In this document: positions 11,280 to 22,479 of the stretch, one piece after another
Layout of the letters: every line of letters begins with the position of its first letter
How positions within the stretch are numbered: the stretch's first letter is position 1
Assembly (NCBI GenBank): GCA_030062745.1
Contig: CP099844.1
Coordinates: forward strand, 3,253,481 to 3,317,480
Length of the DNA: 64,000 bases
From: Capitulum mitella
Taxonomy: Eukaryota; Arthropoda; Thecostraca; Pollicipedomorpha; Pollicipedidae
Direction of reading: 5' to 3'
Position numbers and translations under genes: made by a program
Notes under the pieces: model-generated
What the model was told of the DNA's origin: nothing
The model's database searches: none
The model's input: only the letters and a program-made list of their open reading frames with translations

Positions 11280-13785
11280 GCATGAAATCGGAAACCACAA
11301 AAATTCAGATGCATTTAATGTGTTGCTAATAACATGTTTATGTTGCTCACAATGACCAGGATCGCCAACACTGACAAAGCTATGTGTTTTCGCACTTTTT
11401 ATTTGAGTAGCTCGGTTACGAACACATCTTAATATCAACGAATCTTTAGCATCTGAACGCATTTTAAATGGAATAACTGAAACCATCCGACAGTCTTTGA
11501 AAAGTCACTCCCTAAACCAAATGTTTCAAACTACGAATCATTTTATGTGGAAACCTCTTACGGATGTCATTTTCAAACTGACGGATTTCTGTGCACACAA
11601 AGTGTGTTCACCATACTTAGATATAAAGCGCATTTTTGAAACACTTAAACGAGTATTACTTTATCAAACACATTTCAGCAAAGTTTTGATGTAAAGGTAG
11701 TGTTAATGAAGCATATATAACGCTTTGAGCCCCAACAACCGCCCTGGAAAAGTTGGGAATTCATTAGTTGTATGTTCCAACAACAGCTCGACGAAAAGCA
11801 TGCGTAGCTGAACATACAGTGATTCCGTTATGCACAGTGACTGCATAATATGGGTGTAACAAGGTAGAATTGCACTTATCCGGCTTGATGAAGAAATGAA
11901 AGACTCACCAAGGCCCAACTGATAAATTCTTCCCCTATATGTTCACGCGTGCGTTCAGACTAATGTGGGAAGCGTTGTACACGTAACCTCTCCAGAGAGG
12001 CGTGTAATGATAAAAACGGAACAACACCAGGGGACAATGCAGGAATGAACGACGTATGGTAATGCGAACAGAAGCAGGCGGAGAAGCAAATATTTTAGCG
12101 CGCAGAATTTCGTAACCTAAGCGTGCAGTTCTGCACACAGAAATTCCAAAAAAAAAACATGTTGGTGTACACAGAATCTTGTAACCGAAGCACGAAGAGG
12201 TACAAACAAAAACTCAACGAATGAACATGCACTGGTGCCGTTCAGATCGCCGAACACCAGAGCGCACAGGGCACCATCAGGGGAGGGGGCCGGGCTCTCG
12301 CCGGGCTCCACCATCGCCCCACGAGAGCGCCCCTCGGCAAATGGCAGCGATCGCGCTCCAGGCGAACAAAGGTCGGCGGCCGGCGGCGCCGCCTTTCAGC
12401 TGGTGTCCGTGTCTAATGGCGGCCAAAGAGCCGGCCGGCCGGCTGCCATAAGCAGCCGATCGTCCCCCGGTCCCCTCCCGGCGGCCGCGCCGAGGCATCG
12501 GGCATTTTTCATTGGGGTAAAGACTGGGTGATGGGCGTGAAAATTGTATGATATCAGCCGGGAGTTTGGCAGCATTTGGCAGCTGGCCGCGCGGCCGGCA
12601 GAGGGGCAGCTGGGAATAGCCCACCACAATGGCCAGCGAGAGACGCGCCGCGGCTGTCTGCTGCAGGCTTCCGGACAACAAAGCTGGCATCCCGGCGAAG
12701 GTATTCGGCATGTTGCGTCGAAAGAATAAAAGCAAATATCTTACCGCACTTCAAAAACGGAAGTGCAAGAAAAAACCATACCAGATGTCTTGCATCGTCA
12801 GAAACTGCGTGCCGTGTCTTGTTGTAATTACACTGCTACACCTGTATTTTGGAGTGTGTCAGACCTTGATATTTTTCTAGTTGTTAGCTGGCTACTGATT
12901 AGCAGAGGATCGTAACTGACTGGCATGCTGTTGTGTCTCGTACTTGTCGGCATACTCAATTTACGCTGATAAATCATCGACTGTTGAAGGGAATGCAAGA
13001 TCGGGTGAGAGTTTAGAGTCTGTGTGACAAGTTCTGCTTCGCAGGGGTTCAGGTACCACACATAATCCTAGGAAATGATATCAGTCAGATTAGATTCATT
13101 AAAGAATGTGAAAGGTCGGTGAGCATTATGCCGCCATGTTGTGAGGTCATCGCACACCGCCACATTTCAAAATTCGAGTCAGCAACATGACTATACTTAC
13201 ACTACTATACTAGACTATATCAGCCTAGGTAAGGTCCCCACTGCGCTAACCACCCGCCTGTTAAGACATAATGCGAGAATACTTGGCATTTATGGTCACG
13301 GAGCGCCCGCGTGGACGCCCTCTCAGTGCTCGCGTTTGAAGATGAGCTTTCAGGCCGGCCAGCCAGTTAGTTTTCACCATATTCTAACCTTTCCTACTAC
13401 TCATCGTCGACATGTAACTTTATGTGACGAGGTAAAGGTGTTTTGGTGAGACATGTTGCAATGGTGAACGGAAACGTTGGCCCACACCATTGACCCGGGA
13501 GACGATATCTCAGCAGACGAAAGGCGACGTCACCGACACGCGCCACATTTCATACCTGACGTGTGTGCCCATGTGCCGTACCGGCCGCCATCGGGAGGTG
13601 TCAATGCTTCGTTACCGCCGCACACGACGCACGTATCTACGGTGCACTTTTCTCGTCTGATGATGTCAACGCACAGTGTGTTTGTGATGTGCCCTGCCTG
13701 AGGCTAGGCTACACGCCTGACGAAAGACTAGCCGCGCAGGACGTGCTCCCTGGCGGCGCGTCCCTGTCGGCGGAGTGAGGGCAGC
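11280..13785. other. Intergenic, with a GC-rich island at 12230-12680
   Basis: No gene is recognised. The island contains GGCCGGCCGG text and a Sox-type CACAATGG at 12625-12632, against AT-rich flanks. It is one of several such islands and a candidate regulatory module by composition only. Confidence 0.35.
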
Positions 13786-13905
13786 ACCGGCGGGGTAACT
13801 GATCTGAACCGGGTCAGTGTTGCCCGTGGCGGCGGGGTAACTGACCTGAACCGGGTCAGTGTTGCCCGTGGCGGCGGGGTAACTGACCTGAGCCGGGTCA
13901 GCTCG
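13786..13905. repeat. 42-bp tandem repeat, three copies
   Basis: Units start GGCGGCGGGGTAAC at 13828 and 13870, preceded by a variant at 13786. Each unit holds an inverted pair of half-sites, CTGACCTGAACCGGGTCAG (CTGATCT in the first copy). Confidence 0.85.
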
Positions 13906-16719
13906 GCTCGGTCGACGACCGCGGCCGCCCGTGACGACGGCGACACCCCGCCGCCGCCGCGTCCCGGCCTGGCGTCGCCAACTGACGGCTTAATCAGCGG
14001 GCGGCGCGCTCGCGTCGCATGCGACGCCGCCGGCGGCCGTCAGCCTGGGAGCGGCGGAGACGCCCGGCCAGACGGCGGCGGCGTTTTTCCAGCCGTCGCG
14101 CTCCGCGGGCCGGGTAATTTGTGACAGGAGCGGCCGGCTCATGCTCGAGTCGCCACGGAACGGCCGCGGCGCCGGCGACGCGCCGTCTCAGCTGGCCGGC
14201 GGCTGACCGGGACAGAGACAGCACGACGCCGCGGTCCGGCGCCGCCGGCCCCGGCGCAGACTCAGACCAGTCGGTGCCTCCGTCTGAGGCAAGGAGAATT
14301 ACTGCAGTCATTCGTAGTTCAGATCTTCCTGAGGTGGTCTCTGGAGCCTGGCATTTAAACATGTCATCAGTCTGCCCTACCATTACATAGATACGACGGG
14401 GATACGGCATTCATTACAATTATACTCATATGACATTTGCATATTTGTCATGAAGGACCCTTGCAGCTTCATTGCAGGTGCCGCACGAGTTGTCGTTATA
14501 CTAATGATTTCATGGGACACCGGAGTAGATTTTGGTGCAGTGGCAATCCCACATTATAAAAATCGGCGCAGAAACAAAACGGAACATGGAGAAATGCACT
14601 CATGGTGGTGCCAAAGTCGAACGTTTAGACATGTACAGAACTTAACTTTTGTTTGCCACAAGGAGCTAAAATCTAAACAAATCGGTTATTATCCTTTCTC
14701 GTCCGTAGCAAAACCAAATTGCTCCAAGCAGACCCCGTACCCATATAACGAGGATTCGTGGGTTGGATAGATGGAACTCTGTGAGACATGTGTTAGGAAC
14801 TGACATGTGAGCGTACTGTATGCCAGGCGATTCTTGGGTGCTCCTCATATTTAACGCAGGTTGTATTGAGCCCTGTAATAACTACCATAGTTATAAGTGA
14901 ATAGGTGGATTAGGTCATAAGGCATATAGGACATATGGGTGAAGGAATCGGAGGAAACGTGGATGGGGAATGGGACATGCGGACATTAGCAGGTTTTAAA
15001 TACTTGTTTTATGCTATGCCATACGTGTGACGAAACATAAGCATAAACACAACGTAAATATTGAAGAACTGCCTCATGTGGTCATTGGAGGTGATGGGGG
15101 AGGGGGGACGGGTGCATTTCTTTCCTTCCTTTCTTTCTTTCCAACTTCCCTTTCATTTTCGATATGCAGTGCATCATGTGCGATTTCCTGTGTGTTGTAT
15201 CCAACCCCGACATGTCCACCCGATTGGTAAGACAGACTGGTCGATTACATGAAACATGACTTCCTCAACAAATGGATGAAAAGGCAATCGGAACTTTATT
15301 AGAAACACGGCGAGATAAATCAAAACTTTCTGCTATGCTCAGTTCAACCAGTATAACCAGTATATAGTTTCAGAGTTACAGTACACTGTGAAATCAGGCT
15401 GCTGAAAAAACACGTAGGTTGTATGACACCTACTTCTCATTCTATGTGAAATATGTTCTCTTAGTGGATTTAAGTGTGCAGTTCTATAGTTGCTAATGTT
15501 TGGTGATCGATGCTGATAGGTGAACGCTAGTGTTGGCCACGGGCCGGGCCAGCCCCACGAGTTTAGGGCCAGCCCTAGTGCCCAGGTAAGGTTAGGGTAG
15601 GCTATATCCCAAATCCGTACGATTCAGGTAAGGCCTTGATCCAAATATTCCTCAAAATTTTGCATCATACGCTGAGTTTCGAGATATGACTGGCTAAATT
15701 GTGTCTGAAATGAACGTTAATTTGAACTTTGAGTCATTGCTTAGCATAGACTTCCACCCTTCAGACCTTCTGCATACCTATTTTGACACTGAAACACCGA
15801 GGACTGCACTAGGTTTTCACATGCATCGAGCTGATAGGGCCTCGGTTTCACGTCAGTGGACTAAGCTGGGCTAGGGCCTGTCATTTTGGGACCGTGGAGA
15901 GCTCTGATGAACACGACCGAACGCCACGTTCCGAGCACGAGTGCCATGCTCTGCTGAGCGCGGGTTGTTAACCCATGCATCACCCGAACAAATCATTCAC
16001 ATCATATTTGTCATAAAAACTTACAAACATGCTGCATGTACCCCGTGCTACCCGCCCGTTCGGCCGGCGCACTTTTATCTAGTGAGCATATGCCGAGTCA
16101 TAGTTATAGTCACAGTCATAGTCGTGTAGGCAGTCATCAATGTCATATTCCTCAACTTACAACATTCCTCTTACCAGTGTTAAGGCGTACCTTGAAATAC
16201 AAAAACGTATCATCTTTGTAGTCGAGCTGGTGGTGCTGATTTCCATCGCGTGATGTCATTTTGACTTGCATGCAGTGTGGTACTTGGGCTGTCACATCTT
16301 ACATCCTTTGCTTTCTGTTTATTTGTGTACCGTTGTTTGTATGTCGAAGGCCACAGAATAGCCCTTTGTGGTGGATGTGGCCGGCTATTTGTAAATATAT
16401 ACATACATACGTACATACATTTAAACTGATATTGATAGTCGCTTAAAAGCATGTCATTAGCACAATGTCTTGCAATTCGACTATAAACAAAGTTCAGAGT
16501 TGTAATACTGAATGTGTACGAGACATACGTACCATGTAAACTGTACATGCTATACGGCACCATCAACGTTTACCTACAGCTACAATATAATTATTAAACT
16601 TTAGATGTTTTGGATAAATTCCACTGGGAAATGTACAGTGATACAGAGGGCCCTTGATAAGCCCACCATTTAAGGGGAGATCGGGCTGGCCAGCTATATT
16701 GTGGGCCCCGAGGTCCACC
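13906..16719. other. Intergenic, no gene recognised
   Basis: GC-rich to about 14270, then mixed. Short pyrimidine microsatellite at 15116-15140 and an ATAC-type run at about 16398-16422. Nothing else supported. Confidence 0.5.
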
Positions 16720-18240
16720 GAGCCATTTTCAGCAAAGGACGCTGCCTGCCAGAATTTTCGCCGCGTATATAAAAGGATCGGTTTGGACACAGCCGATGAT
16801 TTCAACACCAGATTACATCCACTTTCCGAATATGGCTGACGGCCTCCCGTTCCGTCATCGCCGTCTCAGCTCGGGTGCTAGCCTGCAGACAGCAGTGACG
16901 TCAGCAGTGACGCAGTCTGTGTCGCAACTCTGTCGGCAGCCGCTCCGCGGAGACCAACACCTGCAGGAGACCTGCGCCCGCCAGACTGGCTGGCCAGTGT
17001 AGCCAGCGCTCACCACGGCACCCTGCCGTCTTCCTAAGGCCGTAATCAATTCTCTGTAATTAACAGCAAAGCGGGCCCAAATCGCTGGCAACTGTGACGA
17101 AAAATGGTATTATACGGCTGAGATAAACAATGGTGACTGGAATGAAGCCATATATTTCGGGGAACGGGCCCAGGACACTAATCTGCCCTCAGATGTCTTC
17201 ACGTCAAGACAAGCGATTCTAATAATAGAGAGCATCGTCTAAACTCAGCTGCATTTCCCATTCATCTGTGCACCGACTGGAAAAAACTGGTTTGATTAAA
17301 TTAACCATCTTATGCCCGAAGATTGGCTCCGTGTTTGGCTTCTTCCGTATATAAAGCGTTCCGAGCGGCAGCATTCTCCCTCGGAATGCTTCGCATTGTT
17401 TAAATATGCATGCTCTCACTCCGCCATGCGTGCACTGGGTTCACCAGCCAATATTCATGGGAAAGCACTCCTAAAAACCACGATTTGCACGCCCACCTCA
17501 GCCTTAGCCATGCCCAATTAAATTCGTGCACGTGAAAATGTGTGTCAATTTTTCAGAAATGGTGCCGAGAAGCGAGCCGGCACGGCTAGTTTCAGATTTC
17601 CTCGGTACCGACCCCGCTTTAGCCACGGATCCCAACACTTATCACCTCCTAACAAGACTTAGATTAAAAATAATATACCGTCCAGGGTAGAAAATTAACG
17701 CGTCGAATTTTAATTTCCCACCTCTAATTCTGTTTCGTCGGTCGGTTACGTCACGCCAAGCGAGCCAATCGGCGGCCGGCATGCGCAGCGTTCAGCTGTT
17801 CGTTCATGGTGCATTGTGAACAATCGCCAATCAGTTTTCAGCGATTTGCACGCGCGTCAGCTGGCGTCTGCGGGGAGCGTTCTCTGATTTATCTGGCGGC
17901 GATCCATCTGGTCTCCGGCGGTCGGCCGATTCAGGTCCCAGCCGTTACAAATCGCCAACGAGAACATGTGTCGGTGAGGCGGCGACTCCGGCGTGGCCAA
18001 CTCTTTACACGGCGGACCCCCAGCGAGCGGTGTCCCAGGAGCCGGCCCGGCCAGCTGCCGGCGTCCGGACCACCGGCTCGGATCGCCGCACAAATTACCC
18101 GACCGATGCAGACGCGATTGAGGTTAAGGTCACTTAGCAGTGTGAAATGCCCGATCGCAGGCGATCGCGGTGGATTAGAAAGGCTATTGACGGATTTTGA
18201 GGTGATTTTTCCATGTAACGCGGCGGGAAAATGCTAAATG
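16720..18240. other. Candidate regulatory region (composition and motifs only)
   Basis: Alternating GC-rich and AT-rich motif text: AACAATGG at about 17127, TAATCAATT and TAATTAA near 17041-17062, a second TATATAAAG at 17348-17356, CAATTAAATT at about 17514, and CCAATCGG/CCAATCAG near 17770-17835. No protein similarity is seen. Confidence 0.3.
16766..16776 (+). promoter_or_regulatory. TATA-box-like TATATAAAAGG
   Basis: Strong match to a TATA box upstream of a moderately GC-rich stretch. A 68-codon frame follows (16796-17002) but resembles nothing I know. No clear initiator is seen 30 bp downstream. It could be a chance match. Confidence 0.25.
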
Positions 18241-18395
18241 CCCGCAAAATGAGGCGAACTAAAATTGTTCTGTCTCACATCTATAAAAAATATGATTTCC
18301 ATTTCGTAAAACAAGCGCTTCTAATCCGAGCAAACAAACACATTATTCGTCAGAGTAACGCGGCAGCAATGTCGCTGAGTCCAACAGCAGCCCCT

Positions 18396-18755
18396 GCGTC
18401 AGGCGGCAGAGGCGCCCTTTATGCCACACAGTAGGGACGCCCTGCGTCACGTGGCAGACACCTCCCTAGGTCTTGCGGCAGACACCTCCCTGCATCACGT
18501 AGCAAATACCTCCTTGCATCACGTGGCAGACACCTCCCTGCGTCACGTAGCAGACACCTGGCTGCATCACTCGGGAGACACCGTTCTGAGTCGATGGCAG
18601 GCAATTCACTGCGTCACTCGGAAGACACCTCCCGACGTCACTCGGCAGACACCTCCCAGAGTCACGCGGCAGATTCTCCCGCGCGTCATTCGGCAGATTT
18701 TTCCGCGCGTCACTCGGCAGACTCTGCCGTACGTCACGCGGCAGCGCTACCGACG
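18396..18755. repeat. 24-bp minisatellite, about 15 copies
   Basis: Unit near GCGTCACGTGGCAGACACCT plus four bases. Several units keep GTCACGTGGC or GTCACGTAGC (CACGTG E-box-like), later ones GTCACTCGGC. The 24-bp period keeps frames open, giving a 315-codon frame that I reject. Confidence 0.85.
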
Positions 18756-18829
18756 GCCCACCGGTGTCGGAAGCCGGCCCACCGCGTCGTTCCCACGGTC
18801 CGGCCATAGTGTTCGGGCCCGACGCGCGG

Positions 18830-19360
18830 TAGCCGACGATCGTAACGACCCGTCCCAGCTCGCCCGGGACTCTGTTTACGACCGGCCGCCATTGTTTCAC
18901 AACTCGCGCGCCTTTGTGCGCCGCTATCGTAAACCGCACGGCGCGGCGGCGGCGCGCTCCGGTCGCCGAAGATGGAGCGAAGTGGGTGGGTCCGCCGCCG
19001 GGGGCTTTGTCTCCAGCCGGGCGCGACCGTCGCTTCTTCCGGCGGCGACAAAGCGTCGGCCGGCCGCCGCCGGGGCGGCCCGCCGGAATCCGGCCGTTCG
19101 TAAATTACGCCGGCCCGGCGCGCTGTCGCCGCTTTTTGTCGTTGCGTCGTTGTGCGCCGCGCCGCGTGAGTCTTGCAGCGGCGCCTTTGATCCGGACACC
19201 TGGAGCCGCGTACACCTGCGCTACGCCCATCAGCGCGCCTGTCACGTGATGGAGTGGGCATCATTAGAACGGTGTCACGTGATGGTGGACGCATCATCTG
19301 ATCTCGGCCCGGTGAAATGCAATCACGGGCTTGAGGCCGAGGCCCTCGGCCGGGTGAAGC
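18830..19360. other. GC-rich island
   Basis: Very GC- and CpG-rich with CCATTGTT at 18889-18896 and two TCACGTGATG boxes at about 19242-19285. Candidate regulatory island; no coding similarity. Confidence 0.35.
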
Positions 19361-19924
19361 AGGCTTGAGAGCCATGCGCGCCTGCAGAACACAGCACGAG
19401 GTGTCCCGTGCGCACACGGGCGGCACGCAGCTCAGCGGCTTAACAGGCTTCCCATGACTAAACTCTGCATGACGGTCTGATTTTCGCTTCAAGTTAATAC
19501 GGTTAGCACGAGAGTGATCTCACTATCTGCGTCGGAAAGCACATTCCAAGATAACAAGCGCACTAACCCATTATCTTCCAGCGTCCATTGTCCAAAGGGA
19601 AGATCTTGCTAACACCATGATTCGTGAAATCTAGCTGCAAATGCAGATTCTGTTGTAGTGCGGCTCACAGTCTTCTTTGCCACTCATCTCTGCCATTGAC
19701 ATTCCAAGGAGCAGTCATACACTTAAGTGCATTGCCTTTAATCGTTTTCATCTGCTTTCCGTTTCCTACATTTTACTTAATTTTTCCAGACTCTTCCCTC
19801 CTTGTCGCTCTCTCTATATATTTTCCCGCTGCCCCTCTTTCACACTCAATCTCTTTCCCACCCATCAGCCATGACCGTCTCGCGTTGCCGAGCGGTGATT
19901 ATCAAACGGGCACCCGAATCTGCC

Positions 19925-20440
19925 GGTTACGGGATCGCGTGTGAAAGGGAGAGAAGCAGAGTCAGAGGGGAGGAGGAGACGGGAGAGGAGGGAGCGCCGA
20001 AGCGCCAGGTACGGACGCAGCGGCCCCGATTAGCGGCCGAGCACGGCCAATGGCGGCGTGCTGGCGGCTGCAGCGGCGGCGCGTTTCGTCGAAGCCGGCG
20101 GCTGGCGGGCCGGCCGGGCGCGCTGCCGGTCGCTGCAGCTGGCCCGCAGCGTCCGGCGCGGCCGTAAAGCGGCGGCCGCGCCAAATGAAACATGAAACCC
20201 GTGGCCCATTACGGCGCAGATCACAGGGAGCGGCCTCGCCGCTCTCCGCCTTTACGAGCCGACGTTAGGCAATAATAGATTGGCGTTGTTTTATCGCGTT
20301 TTGCTAAGATAAATGCCTGGCAGCGGCCGGCCGGCGGCGGCGACCATTGTGGCGGCAGCGCGGCGCTATTGTCGGCGGTGCGCCGTAATTGACTACTGGG
20401 CTTCAGCGTCCGCCCACTGGGCGCCGGCGTGCCGCCTCGC
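19925..20440. other. GC-rich island with Sox-type site
   Basis: CpG-rich text with ACCATTGTGGCGGC (20343-20356) and CGTAATTGAC at about 20384. Composition similar to the islands at 28.3-29.2 and 58 kb. Confidence 0.35.
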
Positions 20441-20454
20441 TCTCGGCGACCTGC

Positions 20455-20760
20455 CGGCAGCAGACAGAGCCGACTGCAGCACCGACTGCAGCATACAGAA
20501 CCGACCGCAGCACACTGCGCGGACGGCGGCAAACGGTACGGACCGCAACAGGCTGCGCTTATGGCGAAAGACTGGACTGGCAGCGGCAGACTGAAATGAC
20601 TGCAGCGGGCTGCGCAGATGGCGACAGCCTGCACAGAAGTGCCAGGCTGAACAGACGGCAGCAGACTGCGCAGACGGCGGCAGACTGGATGGACCCCGGC
20701 AGAGTGGAGTGGGCAGGCAGGAGCAGACTAAAAAGACGACCGTAGACTGAGCGGACAGAC
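20455..20760. repeat. Degenerate GCAGACTG-type minisatellite
   Basis: Repeated GCAGCAGACTGCGCAGACGG and GCGGCAGACTGGA text with irregular spacing, strongly diverged. Confidence 0.55.
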
Positions 20761-22087
20761 AATATGCAGAGCCGGTAGCCCACTGCACACATGTGGAGCC
20801 GGGATACAGGGACGGTGTCGCAGCGCGCAGAGACGAACTGCACGAAAGGTGACCGACAAAGCACCCATACATGGGCAGACTGCGCTTCCCGGAGTCTTTC
20901 TCTCAGAGATCAAAATTCCTTTACGGACTCCATGTTCCCTCTGACGCAGCCCTGTTCCAGCTCCTCCGCGGAACAGCTGGAAATCGAGGACCATTTGGAT
21001 CTCGCAGAGCGATTCCGGCGGCCGTGTCCCGAGATCCGGCGCGGTGGTCGGGTCCCGCCGTCCGACCCAGTGGCGGGGCCTCTGGGCCCGATCAGGCGGT
21101 CAGGTCCCTCGGTCCCGGACGGCGCGGGCGTTCCCGTACCGTCCTGATAGCCTGAGGGCGTGGCCAGTTCCGCCCTCGGGTGATTCTGTCGGCCAGACGC
21201 CGGAACACGGCCCGACCCGAGATAGTGACAAAAACAGCCAGGAATTCAGCGGTTCACCGCTCACCACCGACTCAGTTTGGAAGCAAATCGCTTTGCTGGA
21301 GGACACTCATCTTGTGTGAATAGCTACCGAGGGTCTTAATTATGACGGGATTATCGTCTTACTTTAAAGGCGCCTGGGTCAGCCCATAGTCTGTCCAGAG
21401 CCCATAGCCCACCTCGATCAGCCCATAGCCCACGCAGTAAAGACAGAGTGAAAGTAAATTCCCTCATTTTCAAGACTGTCTCATATTCATGGTCTTTGTC
21501 CAAGGAAGCGATACCCAGCGTAAAACAAGTTCTTACGTTTGTGAAGGACTCGTTCGGACACCATTTATGTCCACAGTTATTGCCACGGCAGCAATTTCCT
21601 ACCTTCGGCCTCTACGAAGGTACGACAAATTTATGCCAGCAGACATTTCCTGCTTGAGCTTGAATGTTTCATAGTTTTACAATGGATTACATTATTTTCA
21701 GTAGCCGGCACTCTAGCAGGGCCCGTCTAGGTGATAAATGACAAAAACAATATCAGTGACGGTTAAATGCTAAACAGCACTCAAACGTGCAAAGTCCCAA
21801 ATATAGTAGCATTACCTTGTCACCGAATTGGCACTTTGTTCAATGTTAATGCTCGCTTTCATTTTGGAAATCGCGAAACAGCGGATGCAGCCCAGCGTTC
21901 TTTGTGTTTCATAAGTATCTTGGGCACCCTAGATACATATGAATCTTGAGTGCCAAAGATGAATTGCGATGCAGCCTCGTGTCTTTTTTTGTGTTTCACA
22001 TCTATTTCACACTTAGGCACTCTGCAATAGCAACGAAAAATGCATCTTCAAACGTTTTAAAGTCCCCTAAAACATAGGTAGTTAATA
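20761..22087. other. Intergenic, no gene recognised
   Basis: Only a short AGCCCATAGCCCAC repeat near 21380-21440 stands out. Confidence 0.5.
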
Positions 22088-22479
22088 CAGGGATGTCAGT
22101 TTCTGTAAATGATTAGGGGGTGGGTGGGAGGAGGGGCCGAGCCGAGGGTCCGACAACCTAACCTTCCCCAAATGTGGGTTTCTCAACGGATTTATCCTAC
22201 TTTATTTTGACCAACGGAAATTTACAAGTTTTTTTATGACTACTTATCGAATGACAAACTGCATTTATATATAGATTGTAAAAAGATAGATAAATACATC
22301 GCTTTAGACTTTATTCTTTACTCTCTGCCTATCTCTTATCAATTACGGCCGTACTTTTCCTTATTATTACCCATTTCCCTTTAAAACCGGCCAAAAATAT
22401 GGAGGGAGGCTAAACCATTGAATGGACCCAAATCAACATTGGGTTGACCAGGGCCCTATCAAAAAAATCGACACCCCTG
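22088..22479. mobile_element. hAT-like MITE (392 bp)
   Basis: Ends CAGGGATGTC and GACACCCCTG, a 9-of-10 inverted match of the CAGGG type used by hAT elements. Flanking 8-mers AGTTAATA and AATGAATA match at 6 of 8. No coding capacity. Confidence 0.45.

Noticed and set aside
18421-19368. 315-codon plus-strand open frame
   Set aside because: Spans the 24-bp minisatellite and a CpG-rich island. No domain or splice structure.
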